Source: JADCCX01 sp051649305 (lineage in GTDB: Bacteria; Pseudomonadota; Alphaproteobacteria; Rhizobiales; Beijerinckiaceae). From it: a stretch of DNA of 64,000 bases. The notes under the pieces were generated by a model. It made no database searches, was not told the DNA's origin, and saw only the letters and a list, made by a program, of their open reading frames with translations. Every line of letters begins with the position of its first letter. Position 1 is the first letter of the stretch. Position numbers and translations under genes: made by a program. The stretch lies in contig JBOFGV010000095.1 in assembly GCA_051649305.1 (NCBI GenBank), positions 1 through 64,000 on the forward strand. The letters run 5' to 3'. Positions 50,354 to 59,606 of the stretch are shown piece after piece.

Positions 50354-51298
50354 TCATTTGTTTTTGCCCGCCAGCACAAGGGCGCGCGCATAGACCTCGC
50401 GCTTGGGCAGGCCGAGATCAGCTGCGGCGACAGCCGCTGCATCCTTGACTGACATGGTTTGCATCAAGGCCTGTAACCGCGTGTCCACATCGTCCTGCGT
50501 CATCGCGCCTTCAGCGGCTCCTGCCCCCACAATCAGCACAAACTCGCCGCGCGGGGCCTCGGCGGTGTAATGCGCCTGCAAGGTGGAGAGCGTGCCCCGC
50601 ACCACGGTTTCATAAAGCTTGGTGAGCTCTCGCGCAGCCGCTGCCGGACGGTCGCCCAGAATGGTGATAAGATCAGCCAGTGTTTCCTCTACGCGATGAG
50701 GAGCCTCGTAGAACACCAGAGCACCCGGCACATCCGCTAGCACGCGCAGACGGCGGCGGCGGTCGCCGGATTTCACGGGCAGGAAGCCTTCAAAGAAAAA
50801 CCTGTCCGCCGGCAGGCCCGCAACCACCAGTCCCGCCAGCAAGGCGGACGGACCGGGCACGGGAAAGACCGCGATGCCAGCTGCCGTTGCTTCCACCACA
50901 AGCGACGAGCCGGGATCAGACAGCAGCGGCGTGCCTGCATCGCTGACCAGCGCATAGGCGGCCCCTGCCTGAACAGCTGCGATGACCGCTTGCCTTTGCG
51001 CATCAGAGCTATGGGCATCAAACCGGCGGGTGGGGGTTGAAATGCCGTAATGATCGAGCAGACGGCGGGTCATACGCGTGTCTTCTGCCAGAATCACGTC
51101 TGCCGCAGCAAGTGTCGACAGCGCGCGCAGGGTGATGTCTGCGAGGTTGCCAATGGGCGTCGCCACGATGTGCAAACCGTTGGTCAATTTTCTGGCGACA
51201 AGCCTTTGGCCTTCAAAAGTCCAGATTCGTTCAGATTCAGTGGTGTAAGACGCTTCAGACATGGGAACACGATAGCGTTCCTCAGCGGAAGGCTCCAC
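50354..51298 (-). CDS. rsmI: 16S rRNA (cytidine1402-2'-O)-methyltransferase
   Basis: 314 residues of the tetrapyrrole-methylase fold. HIVATPIGNLADITLRAL and ILAEDTRMTRRLLDHYGI are RsmI signatures, ALVSDAGTPLLSDPG and FPVPGPSALLAGLVVAGLP the SAM-binding motifs, and FYEAPHRVEETL the late motif. It methylates C1402 of 16S rRNA. A GTG start at 51298 has AAGG six bases upstream; an internal ATG at 51262 is the alternative. Confidence 0.94.
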   Translation of the reverse strand: MEPSAEERYRVPMSEASYTTESERIWTFEGQRLVARKLTNGLHIVATPIGNLADITLRALSTLAAADVILAEDTRMTRRLLDHYGISTPTRRFDAHSSDAQRQAVIAAVQAGAAYALVSDAGTPLLSDPGSSLVVEATAAGIAVFPVPGPSALLAGLVVAGLPADRFFFEGFLPVKSGDRRRRLRVLADVPGALVFYEAPHRVEETLADLITILGDRPAAAARELTKLYETVVRGTLSTLQAHYTAEAPRGEFVLIVGAGAAEGAMTQDDVDTRLQALMQTMSVKDAAAVAAADLGLPKREVYARALVLAGKNK

Positions 51299-51413
51299 TG
51301 TTAACCTTGGAAAAATCTTTGGTTTCTTGTTTTAACGCAAATACGTTAATCTCTCTTAACGATTATGCGGGAAACATCCTGCATGTCCATTCTATGATCC
51401 GGAAGAACCACGC

Positions 51414-52643
51414 ATGAGCGACTTCAACGCCCTGAACTCTCCCCTGGCTGACATGACCCGCCGCCGCCTGCTGGCAGGCACCGGCACATCCGGTCTGGCG
51501 CTCATGCTGGCGGCATGCGGAGGTGGTTCGGGCCTTGATCCCCTGCCACCTGCGGGACAACCTGCCCAGCCTGCACCGCAGCCCGGTCAGCCGCCTGTTT
51601 CAGGAGGCCCCAACATCGGGTCTGGCCCTGTGCGCGTAGGGCTGGTGCTTCCGCTTTCGGCGCAAGGTCCGGTGGGAGCAGCGGCTGGAGCCATCCGCAA
51701 TGCAGCAGAACTGGCAATGAGCGAGTTTGACCGTCCAGATATCACGCTGCTGGTGAAGGACGACCGCGGCGATTCAAACGCCTCGCGCGATATGGTGCAG
51801 CAGGCGCTGGGCGAAGGGGCCGAGTTGATACTGGGGCCATTCTCCGCCGCCTCCGTGCAGGCTGCAAGCCCACTGTCCAAAACGGCAGGCCGCCCGATGA
51901 TTGCTTTTTCCAGCGATACATCCGTGGCGCAACCCGGTGTCTATCTCCTCAGCTTCACGCCGCAGTCGGATGTCTCGCGCATTATGAGTTTTGCGGCAGG
52001 TCGTGGCAAGAAGTCCATCGCGGCGCTGTTGCCGGAAGGTGGTTTCGGCAATGTGATTGCGGCTGAATACCAGCAGCAGATCGCCAGACTGGGGCTGGGT
52101 GCTGGCCCTGTGCAACGCTATGCGCCGGGTCGTGCGGCGGAAGCAGCACGCGCCCTCTCAGGCCAGATGAGCGGCAGCGATGCCCTGCTGGTAACGGACC
52201 TGACGGCTGATCTGGCGCGCACGGCTGATGCTATTGCCGCCTCAGGCATCAAAGGTGTTCAACTCCTTGGAACAGGCGTGTGGAATGACCTGAGCGTGCT
52301 GCAAAAACCAGCGATGCAGGGCGGCTGGTTCGCTGCACCTGATGCCGGCGGTTTCAACTCCTTCGCCGAGCGCTACCGCACACGCTTCAAATCCAACCCC
52401 ACACGCATGGCCACAGTTGGCTATGATGCGGTGGCGCTGGCGGCAGCGCTTGTGCGCACGCAGGGCAACAATCGCTTTGCGCCACAAACGCTCACCAATG
52501 CATCAGGCTTTGCCGGACAGGACGGCGTCTTCCGTTTCCGTGCCGATGGCACCAACGAACGGGCACTGGCCGTGCTGCAGGTGACAAACCGGGCAGCGCA
52601 GCTTATCAGCCCAGCTCCCAAGGGGTTTGGTGGACAGACTTAA
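51414..52643 (+). CDS. Lipoprotein, penicillin-binding protein activator (LppC/LpoA-like)
   Basis: 409 residues. The N-terminus has a signal peptide with lipobox LAAC (Cys 35), followed by a Pro/Gln-rich linker. The rest is a type I periplasmic-binding fold, GPVRVGLVLPLSAQGPVG and ILGPFSAASVQAASPL at its start. This is the alphaproteobacterial LppC-type protein found divergent from rsmI; LpoA in E. coli activates PBP1A. A PBP1A gene is present in the same window at 3220-5385. Confidence 0.88.
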   Translation: MSDFNALNSPLADMTRRRLLAGTGTSGLALMLAACGGGSGLDPLPPAGQPAQPAPQPGQPPVSGGPNIGSGPVRVGLVLPLSAQGPVGAAAGAIRNAAELAMSEFDRPDITLLVKDDRGDSNASRDMVQQALGEGAELILGPFSAASVQAASPLSKTAGRPMIAFSSDTSVAQPGVYLLSFTPQSDVSRIMSFAAGRGKKSIAALLPEGGFGNVIAAEYQQQIARLGLGAGPVQRYAPGRAAEAARALSGQMSGSDALLVTDLTADLARTADAIAASGIKGVQLLGTGVWNDLSVLQKPAMQGGWFAAPDAGGFNSFAERYRTRFKSNPTRMATVGYDAVALAAALVRTQGNNRFAPQTLTNASGFAGQDGVFRFRADGTNERALAVLQVTNRAAQLISPAPKGFGGQT

Positions 52644-52978
52644 AGTTTAGCAATTGTGCTGGCGCGATATGCTGCCGCGCTGCAGCCGCCTGACCGGGCT
52701 GGCAACACCAGCCAGGCACCTTGCGCATAGAGACGTTTGACAAAGCCGGGGCTGGCACCCCGCACGCGCGGCATTCCACCGACCGCATCCACCAACAGGC
52801 TTCCGGTTTTGGGCAGTTCTGCGAGCGTGGACGAAGGCCCAATCACGAAGACCTCGCTGGTTGGTTCCAGCAGCGGTGTCAGCAACAGCATGCCTGCAAA
52901 CCAGCCTGCGAGTGCTGTAGGCAGCGCCAACAACATCCCACTTTGCACACAGGTTTGCTGAGGTCTATCAGTAGTCAT
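52640..52978 (-). CDS. Hypothetical protein with one hydrophobic segment
   Basis: 112 residues from ATG 52978, overlapping the end of the upstream gene by 11 bases. A hydrophobic segment at about 15-46 (GMLLALPTALAGWFAGMLLL) is probably a membrane anchor. The rest is EVFVIGPSSTLAELPKTGS and a Cys/Ala-rich tail. No family is recognised. It is the last gene of the cluster led by the FAD oxidoreductase, and its stop overlaps the convergent LppC gene by four bases. Confidence 0.6.
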   Translation of the reverse strand: MTTDRPQQTCVQSGMLLALPTALAGWFAGMLLLTPLLEPTSEVFVIGPSSTLAELPKTGSLLVDAVGGMPRVRGASPGFVKRLYAQGAWLVLPARSGGCSAAAYRASTIAKL

Positions 52979-54044
52979 AAGCGTGCTCGAAGCTGGCCCC
53001 GGCCTGTTCAAGCTGACGGATTTTATCTGTCAACTGAGCGACGGGCACAACTTCGCCAATCCGGACATATCCCGTCTTCGCCTGAAGCGGCACATTCACC
53101 AACACATTTGCGCCAGCCGGTGCTCCCGCGTTCGCACGGGAAATGGTGGTGATGAAAATCCGGTCATTGCCTGCAATCTCACGGATGCCGCCACCGGCTT
53201 TTGCCACCCGCTGCACAAATTCCGTATAGGCCCGGTAGCGCGGTGTTTCCACCCAAAGACCACCTCCCATTTCACCCTTGATCGTGACGGCGGGATCGGC
53301 GGAAAGCGCCTCGCGGCTCATGCCGGTGATGATGGTATCAATTGTGAGTTTTGCGGGAACAGCGCCAGCCAGCGCACCAATGGCTTTCGCATAGACAGAC
53401 TTCACACCAAGTTCCATGGAGAGAGCGATCCGGCGCTCAACGCTGCGCACAATGGACGTTGCCCCCGGTTCGGAACCGGACCAGAGCTTTTTCAGCGATG
53501 TGAGAAACGGATACTCGTACCATGGCGTCTGGCGCAGGAAGGCGGCGTAGTCATCCGCCATGGCGATGGCAAAATTATCCTCCGGTGTGCGTGTCTCGCC
53601 CCTGATCCATTCCGTCAGGCGGCCAAGTGTGGTTTCGTAAAGGCCCTTCACCGCCATTTCACCTGAAAAGCTGATGCCGATGATATAGAGCATGGCTTTC
53701 ATCTCTGAGGTGATGGCACCCTGCCGCGATGCGGTGCGGCTGAGATTGCAGAGGCTTGTCCAGAAGCCCGAGACGCTTTGCCAGTAGCCAAACTGCGATT
53801 CCCCCTTGGTGCGGATGACACCGGCAAAATCCTCGTAGGCATGCACAATCGACCACTCTGGATAGGTGAGAAGCGTATCCACGCCATTGCGGCGCGCGGC
53901 CTGCGGCAGCAGTGGCTCGTAAGGCTTGGTGGACTGGGGATAGTCCATGCAGCTCAACTCGTTGCGGGCAATCGGAATGGCGGCAACAACACCCAGCACG
54001 AGGCCAACGACAGCCAAACGTTTCACGAGGCGCATGATCCGCAT
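52968..54044 (-). CDS. Conserved membrane-anchored protein of unknown function
   Basis: 358 residues from ATG 54044, four bases after the preceding stop; an ATG at 54035 is an alternative. One N-terminal anchor (LAVVGLVLGVVAAIPIA) precedes a soluble region with LLTYPEWSIVHAYEDFAGVI and later GGLWVETPRYRAYTEFVQRV. The protein is probably periplasmic. I recognise no family. It belongs to the cluster with the DUF4383-like and FAD oxidoreductase genes, suggesting shared function. Confidence 0.7.
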   Translation of the reverse strand: MRIMRLVKRLAVVGLVLGVVAAIPIARNELSCMDYPQSTKPYEPLLPQAARRNGVDTLLTYPEWSIVHAYEDFAGVIRTKGESQFGYWQSVSGFWTSLCNLSRTASRQGAITSEMKAMLYIIGISFSGEMAVKGLYETTLGRLTEWIRGETRTPEDNFAIAMADDYAAFLRQTPWYEYPFLTSLKKLWSGSEPGATSIVRSVERRIALSMELGVKSVYAKAIGALAGAVPAKLTIDTIITGMSREALSADPAVTIKGEMGGGLWVETPRYRAYTEFVQRVAKAGGGIREIAGNDRIFITTISRANAGAPAGANVLVNVPLQAKTGYVRIGEVVPVAQLTDKIRQLEQAGASFEHAYDY

Positions 54045-54048
54045 GGCC

Positions 54049-54453
54049 CTACACCCGCTTTGCCAGCCAGAAGCCGGTGAAGGCGGCAAAACCGCCAAGG
54101 GTGATGTGCGGCAGGTTTGCGAAAACCTTGAACGTGAACGGCAGGTTCTGCACGCCGTAAATCAGAATGCCCATATCGAGGTAGCCAGACCCGGTGATCA
54201 AGCCCAGCAAGCCGTCCGCCAGATAAAGCGTACCAAAGGTGCGGAAGTAAATTTCAGAAGCGCGGCGCGATACCCAGGCAGCCACCGCCGCCCAGAGTGC
54301 CGAGGCAAAGTGCAGGGCATCGTCAAAGATATCCAGCGCAAAAATGCCAAATGCGAGGCCCTTGCTGTCCGTCAGACCGGGTATGTAGTTCGTCAGGCCT
54401 ACGAAGGTGAGAACAACCGCATAGCCAACAGCAATCTTGCGAATGAGGTCCAT
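54049..54453 (-). CDS. DUF4383-like integral membrane protein
   Basis: 134 residues with about four helices (IAVGYAVVLTFVGLTNYI, FASALWAAVAAWVS, FGTLYLADGLLGLITGS, ITLGGFAAFTGFWLA). A small four-helix layout with ALDIFDDALHFASALWA fits the DUF4383/DoxX-like class, though the match is by pattern only. It starts about 11 bases after the FAD oxidoreductase stop. Confidence 0.6.
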   Translation of the reverse strand: MDLIRKIAVGYAVVLTFVGLTNYIPGLTDSKGLAFGIFALDIFDDALHFASALWAAVAAWVSRRASEIYFRTFGTLYLADGLLGLITGSGYLDMGILIYGVQNLPFTFKVFANLPHITLGGFAAFTGFWLAKRV

Positions 54454-54464
54454 GGTCCTGTCCT

Positions 54465-55928
54465 TTATTGCCCGGAGAAATAAGTGTCCCACAGGGCGTT
54501 GCGAAACACCATGCCGGGATCGTAGTGCTGTTTGCGGGCGATGAACGTATTGGTGTTGGGATAAATCCGCGCCACCTGATCGCGCCGTGCATGCAAACGG
54601 TATGGCAGATAAAAGCTGCCACCAATGCCAGCCATGCCCTCAATCAGGGCTTCTGTCACACGCATCATTTCCGCCTCGTCCTCGCCGTTCATGCGTTGCG
54701 AGAATGACATGACGGCGGCAATACGATCGGTCTTTGCATAGGCCAATGTGCTGGTTTCATCCTTGCGGACAAAGCGCAGCGTGACGTTCAAAAACTCAAG
54801 ATGCGACTTCGGAATGATGGACCGGCAAACAGTCAGGAAGTCATTGAAGCGTTCAGGGGCAACGAAATACTCATGCAGAATGTCTGTACGTGTCGGGTCC
54901 TTGCCCTCAAGGTTCAGCACCGGTTCGTTCATCAGATTGTTGCGGGTGCCAAGACCTGCACCCATGGCAGGTGCTGCAGAACGCTCGGCATACCAGCGCA
55001 TCCGCTTGGCGGCTTCTGAGCCGATCTGCGCGCGATAAACATCCCGCAAGATGCCGGACATGATGCCCCCGCCACGGTTGATGCCGGGCAGGCCTGCAGC
55101 CGGTGTTGGCTCGGCCCGGTAGGTGACAAGCAGGGCCTCACGGAAGAACTCTTCCCGCGCCACATTCAGGCGTCCGTAGATCATCTTCACGTCTTTGTCG
55201 GTCTCGATGGCCGCAACAAACCGCTTGGCAAAATCCTCTGCTGGCATGGCCTCAAACCTCGGCCGCATCAGGCGGTTCTCCACCATATCAACCTCAAGAT
55301 CGAGAATGATGCCGACAAGGCCATAGCCACCCATAGCGAGGCCAAAGAGCTCTGCGTTTTCGGTGCGTGAGCAATTCACGATGCTGCCATCTGCCAGCAT
55401 GATACGCAGGCTGCGCACAGTCGCGCCAAAGGGGCCATAGGGCATTGGCCAGCCATGGGCACTGACGCTGAAAGTTGCAGCCACGCCGAAGTCGCTGTTC
55501 GATTGCATGACGGCGGGAGAAAAACCGATTTTATCGAGATGCGCGATCACCTCGAACCAGCGTGTGCCGCCATTCACACGGAAGGTCTTTTTGGCGGTGT
55601 CAGGCTGGCAGGTGTTGATATCAAGCGTAATCGCATGGCCATCGCGTGGCAGTGCCTGCCCGCCCATGGAATGGCGCGCGGCGCTCACGCCAAGCGGTCG
55701 CTTTTCACGCACGGCAGCACCGAGTTCTGATCGCAGGCGTGCGATCCACTCTGCTTCCGGTTCCTTGTTGGCGATCCAGTGATTGAAAACAGGCGTTGCG
55801 CTCAGCTTGCTGGCGTCATTCAGCACAAGGCGCTGCCTCGCCAGCGCCTTGCCAGAACGCAACGTGCTGCCCGCCGCAAGCGCCAGACTGCCTGCAATGA
55901 CCGAACGACGTGACAGGTTCTGCTTCAT
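54465..55928 (-). CDS. Tat-exported FAD-binding oxidoreductase (PCMH type)
   Basis: 487 residues. The N-terminus has a twin-arginine signal (SRRSVIAGSLALAAG, Arg 7-8). A PCMH-type FAD-binding domain follows, with LGVSAARHSMGGQALPRDGH (the His may carry covalent FAD), SNSDFGVAATFSVSAHGWPM and AMGGYGLVGIILDLEVDM. The C-terminal half resembles aldonolactone or sugar oxidases, ending with YPNTNTFIARKQHYDPGMVF. It heads a four-gene minus-strand cluster. The substrate is unknown. Confidence 0.85.
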   Translation of the reverse strand: MKQNLSRRSVIAGSLALAAGSTLRSGKALARQRLVLNDASKLSATPVFNHWIANKEPEAEWIARLRSELGAAVREKRPLGVSAARHSMGGQALPRDGHAITLDINTCQPDTAKKTFRVNGGTRWFEVIAHLDKIGFSPAVMQSNSDFGVAATFSVSAHGWPMPYGPFGATVRSLRIMLADGSIVNCSRTENAELFGLAMGGYGLVGIILDLEVDMVENRLMRPRFEAMPAEDFAKRFVAAIETDKDVKMIYGRLNVAREEFFREALLVTYRAEPTPAAGLPGINRGGGIMSGILRDVYRAQIGSEAAKRMRWYAERSAAPAMGAGLGTRNNLMNEPVLNLEGKDPTRTDILHEYFVAPERFNDFLTVCRSIIPKSHLEFLNVTLRFVRKDETSTLAYAKTDRIAAVMSFSQRMNGEDEAEMMRVTEALIEGMAGIGGSFYLPYRLHARRDQVARIYPNTNTFIARKQHYDPGMVFRNALWDTYFSGQ

Positions 55929-56018
55929 ATCCGTTCTTTCGAATCAGTCTGATTACAAGTTATTTTATTTTGCTTGCTAAGGTGTTCACATCATCATTCT
56001 GAAAGATGCAAAGCACCC

Positions 56019-57020
56019 ATGAAGCGGATCCTGCGCACTGGCCTCTGGTTGACAGCTCTGACACTTTTGCTTGTTGTTGGCCTGTTGCTGGTATTTCGCC
56101 TCATGGCCTTCTGGCGCGAGTTTGACGAGGTGACGGCCATCGCACCGACATCCGGCCAGTTTGTCCAGACTGAACAGGGCAAGGTGTTTGTGCAGATCAG
56201 TGGACCGGCGAATGGCCAACCTGTGTTGCTGGTGCCGGGCACAGCCGCCTGGGGCGGCTTCTGGGGTGATGTCGCAGTCGACCTTGCCAAGGCGGGATAC
56301 AGACCCATCGCGATCGATCTGCCCCCCTTTGGCTATTCAGCACACAGACCAACCGCTGACTACAGCCGCAGTGATCAGGCCAGACGCCTGCGGGATGTGA
56401 TTGCGGCACTGAAGCTTGAAGCCCCTCTGGTCGTAGGACACTCCTTCGGGGCTGGCGCTGTCGTAGAACTCGCCGCCAGTTACAGCAACCAGATCAAAGG
56501 CATGGTAATTGTCTGTGGTGCAGTGGCGCTGCCCGATGGCATGGAACCGCCGCCGGCAGCCACGGGTATCCTGCCCATGGTGATGGGAAATGGCATCATC
56601 ATGCGCATCGGTGTTGCCGCCAGCGTGACCAACCCAGTGGCGATGAAGCCGCTCTTGCGCTCGATGCTGCATCGGAAAGAAGCCGCCGACGACCGACAGG
56701 CTGCCATTCTGCTACGCCCCATGACGCGGGGCGGAACAACTGCCGCGTATGCAGACTGGGTGCCATATCTGCTGCTGCCAGACAGCAAGGCGCAAACAGC
56801 CTCAGCCAGAGGTGTTTCCGCTATCAGGACACCCACAGCCATCATCTGGGGAGAGAAAGACAGTGTCACGCCGCTGCCGCAGGGCGAAAGGCTGAAAGGC
56901 CTGATATCAGGCGCAACGTTGGATGTGATCCCGGATGTGGGTCACATCCCGCACATCGAGGCCCCGGCAGCATTTCTGCCACTGCTGAAGCAAAAACTGG
57001 CAGAGCTGAAGGCGCGATAA
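56019..57020 (+). CDS. Membrane-anchored alpha/beta hydrolase
   Basis: 333 residues from ATG 56019. An N-terminal helix (TGLWLTALTLLLVVGLLLVF) anchors the protein. LLVPGTAAWGGFW is the oxyanion turn, LVVGHSFGAGAVVE the nucleophile elbow, IWGEKDSVTP the acid region and DVGHIPHIE the catalytic histidine. It is close to the MhpC/epoxide-hydrolase-like group. The substrate is unknown. It is divergent from the FAD oxidoreductase cluster. Confidence 0.87.
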   Translation: MKRILRTGLWLTALTLLLVVGLLLVFRLMAFWREFDEVTAIAPTSGQFVQTEQGKVFVQISGPANGQPVLLVPGTAAWGGFWGDVAVDLAKAGYRPIAIDLPPFGYSAHRPTADYSRSDQARRLRDVIAALKLEAPLVVGHSFGAGAVVELAASYSNQIKGMVIVCGAVALPDGMEPPPAATGILPMVMGNGIIMRIGVAASVTNPVAMKPLLRSMLHRKEAADDRQAAILLRPMTRGGTTAAYADWVPYLLLPDSKAQTASARGVSAIRTPTAIIWGEKDSVTPLPQGERLKGLISGATLDVIPDVGHIPHIEAPAAFLPLLKQKLAELKAR

Positions 57021-57026
57021 AGCGCC

Positions 57027-57596
57027 TTATGTCTCCAGTTCGGTATCCCAGTAGAGATAATCCACCCAGCTGTTGTGCAGGTAATTGGGCGGAAACAACC
57101 GGCCATTCCGGTGAAGATCGTTGATCGAGGGCTGATACGGCTTCTGGATCGGATACATCTTGGCGACAGCAGGCATCTTGTCGCCCTTGGAAAGATTGCA
57201 GCAGGAGCAGGCCGCCACCACATTTTCCCAGGATGTCAGGCCGCCGCGCGAGCGCGGAATAATGTGATCGAAGGTCAGTTCCTCCTTCGATCCGCAATAC
57301 TGGCAGATGAATTTATCCCGCAGGAAGACATTGAACCGCGTGAACGCCGGGAAACGCGAGGGTTGCACATAGGTTTTCAGCGACACAACAGATGGCAGGC
57401 GGAACTCGCAGGTGGGGCTGTGCACCACCCTGTCATATTCTGAAACGATATTCACCCTGTCGAGGAAAACAGCTTTCAGCGTGTCCTGCCAGCTCCAGAG
57501 GGACAGCGGATAATAGCTCAATGGGCGGAAATCAGCGTTGAGCACCAGCGCAGGGCAGGCTTCAGGTGGGGAAATGGGACTCACATGAATTGTCAA
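57027..57596 (-). CDS. HNH endonuclease family protein
   Basis: 189 residues. CQYCG and CSCCN give the two zinc-binding cysteine pairs around the HNH core LTFDHIIPRSRGGLTSWENVV. The N-terminal ALVLNADFRPLSYYPLSLWS is a conserved feature of the chromosomal alphaproteobacterial version. The start is TTG 57596, supported by AGGAGG ten bases upstream; a GTG at 57584 is an alternative. The biological role is unknown. Confidence 0.9.
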   Translation of the reverse strand: MTIHVSPISPPEACPALVLNADFRPLSYYPLSLWSWQDTLKAVFLDRVNIVSEYDRVVHSPTCEFRLPSVVSLKTYVQPSRFPAFTRFNVFLRDKFICQYCGSKEELTFDHIIPRSRGGLTSWENVVAACSCCNLSKGDKMPAVAKMYPIQKPYQPSINDLHRNGRLFPPNYLHNSWVDYLYWDTELET

Positions 57597-57800
57597 GACG
57601 GATCAACCTCCTGCATCCGGGAGATCCATTCTGACCAGTGACGACTCCGGGCAGAACAAACCGCACCACATGCCAACCACGCATAGGCGGACGAATCCAC
57701 CCACTGTCTGTATCTAAGCCTGTCACAACAAAATTGTGAAGGTGTTAATTGAACCTTCTCTTTGGGCAGACTATGTCGATGTGAAATGCGGGAGCAGGTG

Positions 57801-59606
57801 ATGGTCAAGAAGGCAGTGGCAGCAAACGATCTGGGCGATATGCCGGAGTGGAATCTCACGCATCTCTATCCAGCCATGGATTCTGCTGCCTATGCGGATG
57901 ATTTGGCGCGCGCCGCCACGGAATCAGCCGCTTTTGCCCAGAAATATCGCGGCAAGCTGGCAGGCATTGTGGCTGGCAAGGATGCGCCGAAAAAGCTGCA
58001 TGCCGCTATTGTGGCTTTTGAGGCGCTGGAAGACCTGATGGGACGCATCATGTCCTATGCTGGCCTCATCTATGCTGGTGACACCACAGACGCTGTTCGT
58101 GGCAAGTTTTACGGCGATGCGCAGGAGAAAATCACCACTGCATCATCGGACCTGTTGTTCTTCACACTTGAACTCAACCGCATTGACGACAAGGCGCTGA
58201 ATGCCGCCATGGCGAAAGCGCCGCTGGCGCATTACGCCCCCTGGATCGAGGATTGCCGCAAGGAAAAGCCCTATCAATTGGATGACAAATTGGAGCAGCT
58301 TTTCCATGAAAAATCGGTTGTGGGCCGCAGCGCCTGGAACCGCCTGTTTGATGAAACCATCTCCTCACTGAAGTTCGAGGTGGACGGCGAAACGCTGGCA
58401 CTAGAGCCAACACTGAACCTGTTGCAGGACACGGATGGCAAGCAGCGCCAGAAGGGCGCTGAGGCGCTGGCCAAAACCTTTGGCGACAACATCCGCCTAT
58501 TCACGCTCATCACCAATGTGCTGGCAAAGGACAAAGAAATTGCTGATCGCTGGCGCGGCTTCAAGGATATCTCGGAAAGCCGCCACCTTTCCAACCGGGT
58601 GGAGCCAGAGGTGGTGGAAGCCATGGTCTCCGCCGTGCGCGATGCCTATCCGCGCCTGTCGCACCGCTATTACAAGCTCAAGGCCAAATGGTTTGGCATG
58701 GAGCAATTGAACCACTGGGACCGCAATGCGCCATTGCCAAAGGTGGAGCAGCGCAACATTCCATGGCTGGAAGCCAAGGACATGGTGCTGACCGCCTATG
58801 CCGGGTTTGCGCCAGAGATGGCAGGCATCGCCCGCCGCTTCTTTGATGAGGGCTGGATTGATGCGCCGACCCGCGCGGGCAAATCGCCCGGAGCCTTTGC
58901 GCACCCCACTGTGCCTTCAGCTCACCCCTATGTGCTCCTCAACTATCAGGGCAAACCGCGCGACGTGATGACCCTGGCGCATGAGCTTGGCCACGGCGTG
59001 CATCAGGTGCTCGCGGCGCCACAGGGCGCGCTAATGGCTTCAACGCCGCTGACGCTGGCTGAAACCGCATCGGTCTTTGGCGAGATGCTGACCTTCCGCA
59101 AGCTGCTGGCGGCGATCACAGATCCCAAGCAGAAAAAGGCCATGCTCGCCTCCAAGGTGGAGGACATGATCAACACCGTGGTGCGGCAGATCGCGTTCTA
59201 CAGCTTCGAGCGCAAGGTGCATGAGGCGCGCAAGGCGGGCGAGTTGACCTCCGAACAACTGGGCGAACTCTGGATGAGCGTGCAGGGCGAAAGCCTTGGC
59301 CCGGCGATCAAATTCCATCCGGGATACGAGACCTTCTGGGCTTATATCCCGCATTTCATCCACTCGCCGTTCTATGTCTATGCCTATGCCTTCGGCGATT
59401 GCCTCGTGAACTCGCTCTACGGCGTTTATGAAAAGGCGCATCCGAACTTTGTGGAGCACTACTTCGACCTGTTGAAAGCGGGCGGCGCGAAGCCTTACGG
59501 CGAATTGCTCAAGCCGTTTGGCCTTGATGCGAAGGATCCGGCCTTCTGGCAGATCGGGCTGAACATGATCGAGGGGATGATTGTTGAATTGGAGGCGATG
59601 GGGTGA
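57801..59606 (+). CDS. pepF: M3-family oligoendopeptidase F
   Basis: 601 residues from ATG 57801 (GGGAG upstream). LAHELGHGVHQ at about 393-402 is the HExxH zinc motif (His 394 and His 398), and TASVFGEML supplies the third ligand Glu. ADRWRGFKDISESRHLSNRV and FWAYIPHFIHSPFYVYAYAF are typical of the oligoendopeptidase F branch. It degrades short peptides in the cytoplasm. The stop overlaps the next gene by four bases. Confidence 0.93.
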   Translation: MVKKAVAANDLGDMPEWNLTHLYPAMDSAAYADDLARAATESAAFAQKYRGKLAGIVAGKDAPKKLHAAIVAFEALEDLMGRIMSYAGLIYAGDTTDAVRGKFYGDAQEKITTASSDLLFFTLELNRIDDKALNAAMAKAPLAHYAPWIEDCRKEKPYQLDDKLEQLFHEKSVVGRSAWNRLFDETISSLKFEVDGETLALEPTLNLLQDTDGKQRQKGAEALAKTFGDNIRLFTLITNVLAKDKEIADRWRGFKDISESRHLSNRVEPEVVEAMVSAVRDAYPRLSHRYYKLKAKWFGMEQLNHWDRNAPLPKVEQRNIPWLEAKDMVLTAYAGFAPEMAGIARRFFDEGWIDAPTRAGKSPGAFAHPTVPSAHPYVLLNYQGKPRDVMTLAHELGHGVHQVLAAPQGALMASTPLTLAETASVFGEMLTFRKLLAAITDPKQKKAMLASKVEDMINTVVRQIAFYSFERKVHEARKAGELTSEQLGELWMSVQGESLGPAIKFHPGYETFWAYIPHFIHSPFYVYAYAFGDCLVNSLYGVYEKAHPNFVEHYFDLLKAGGAKPYGELLKPFGLDAKDPAFWQIGLNMIEGMIVELEAMG

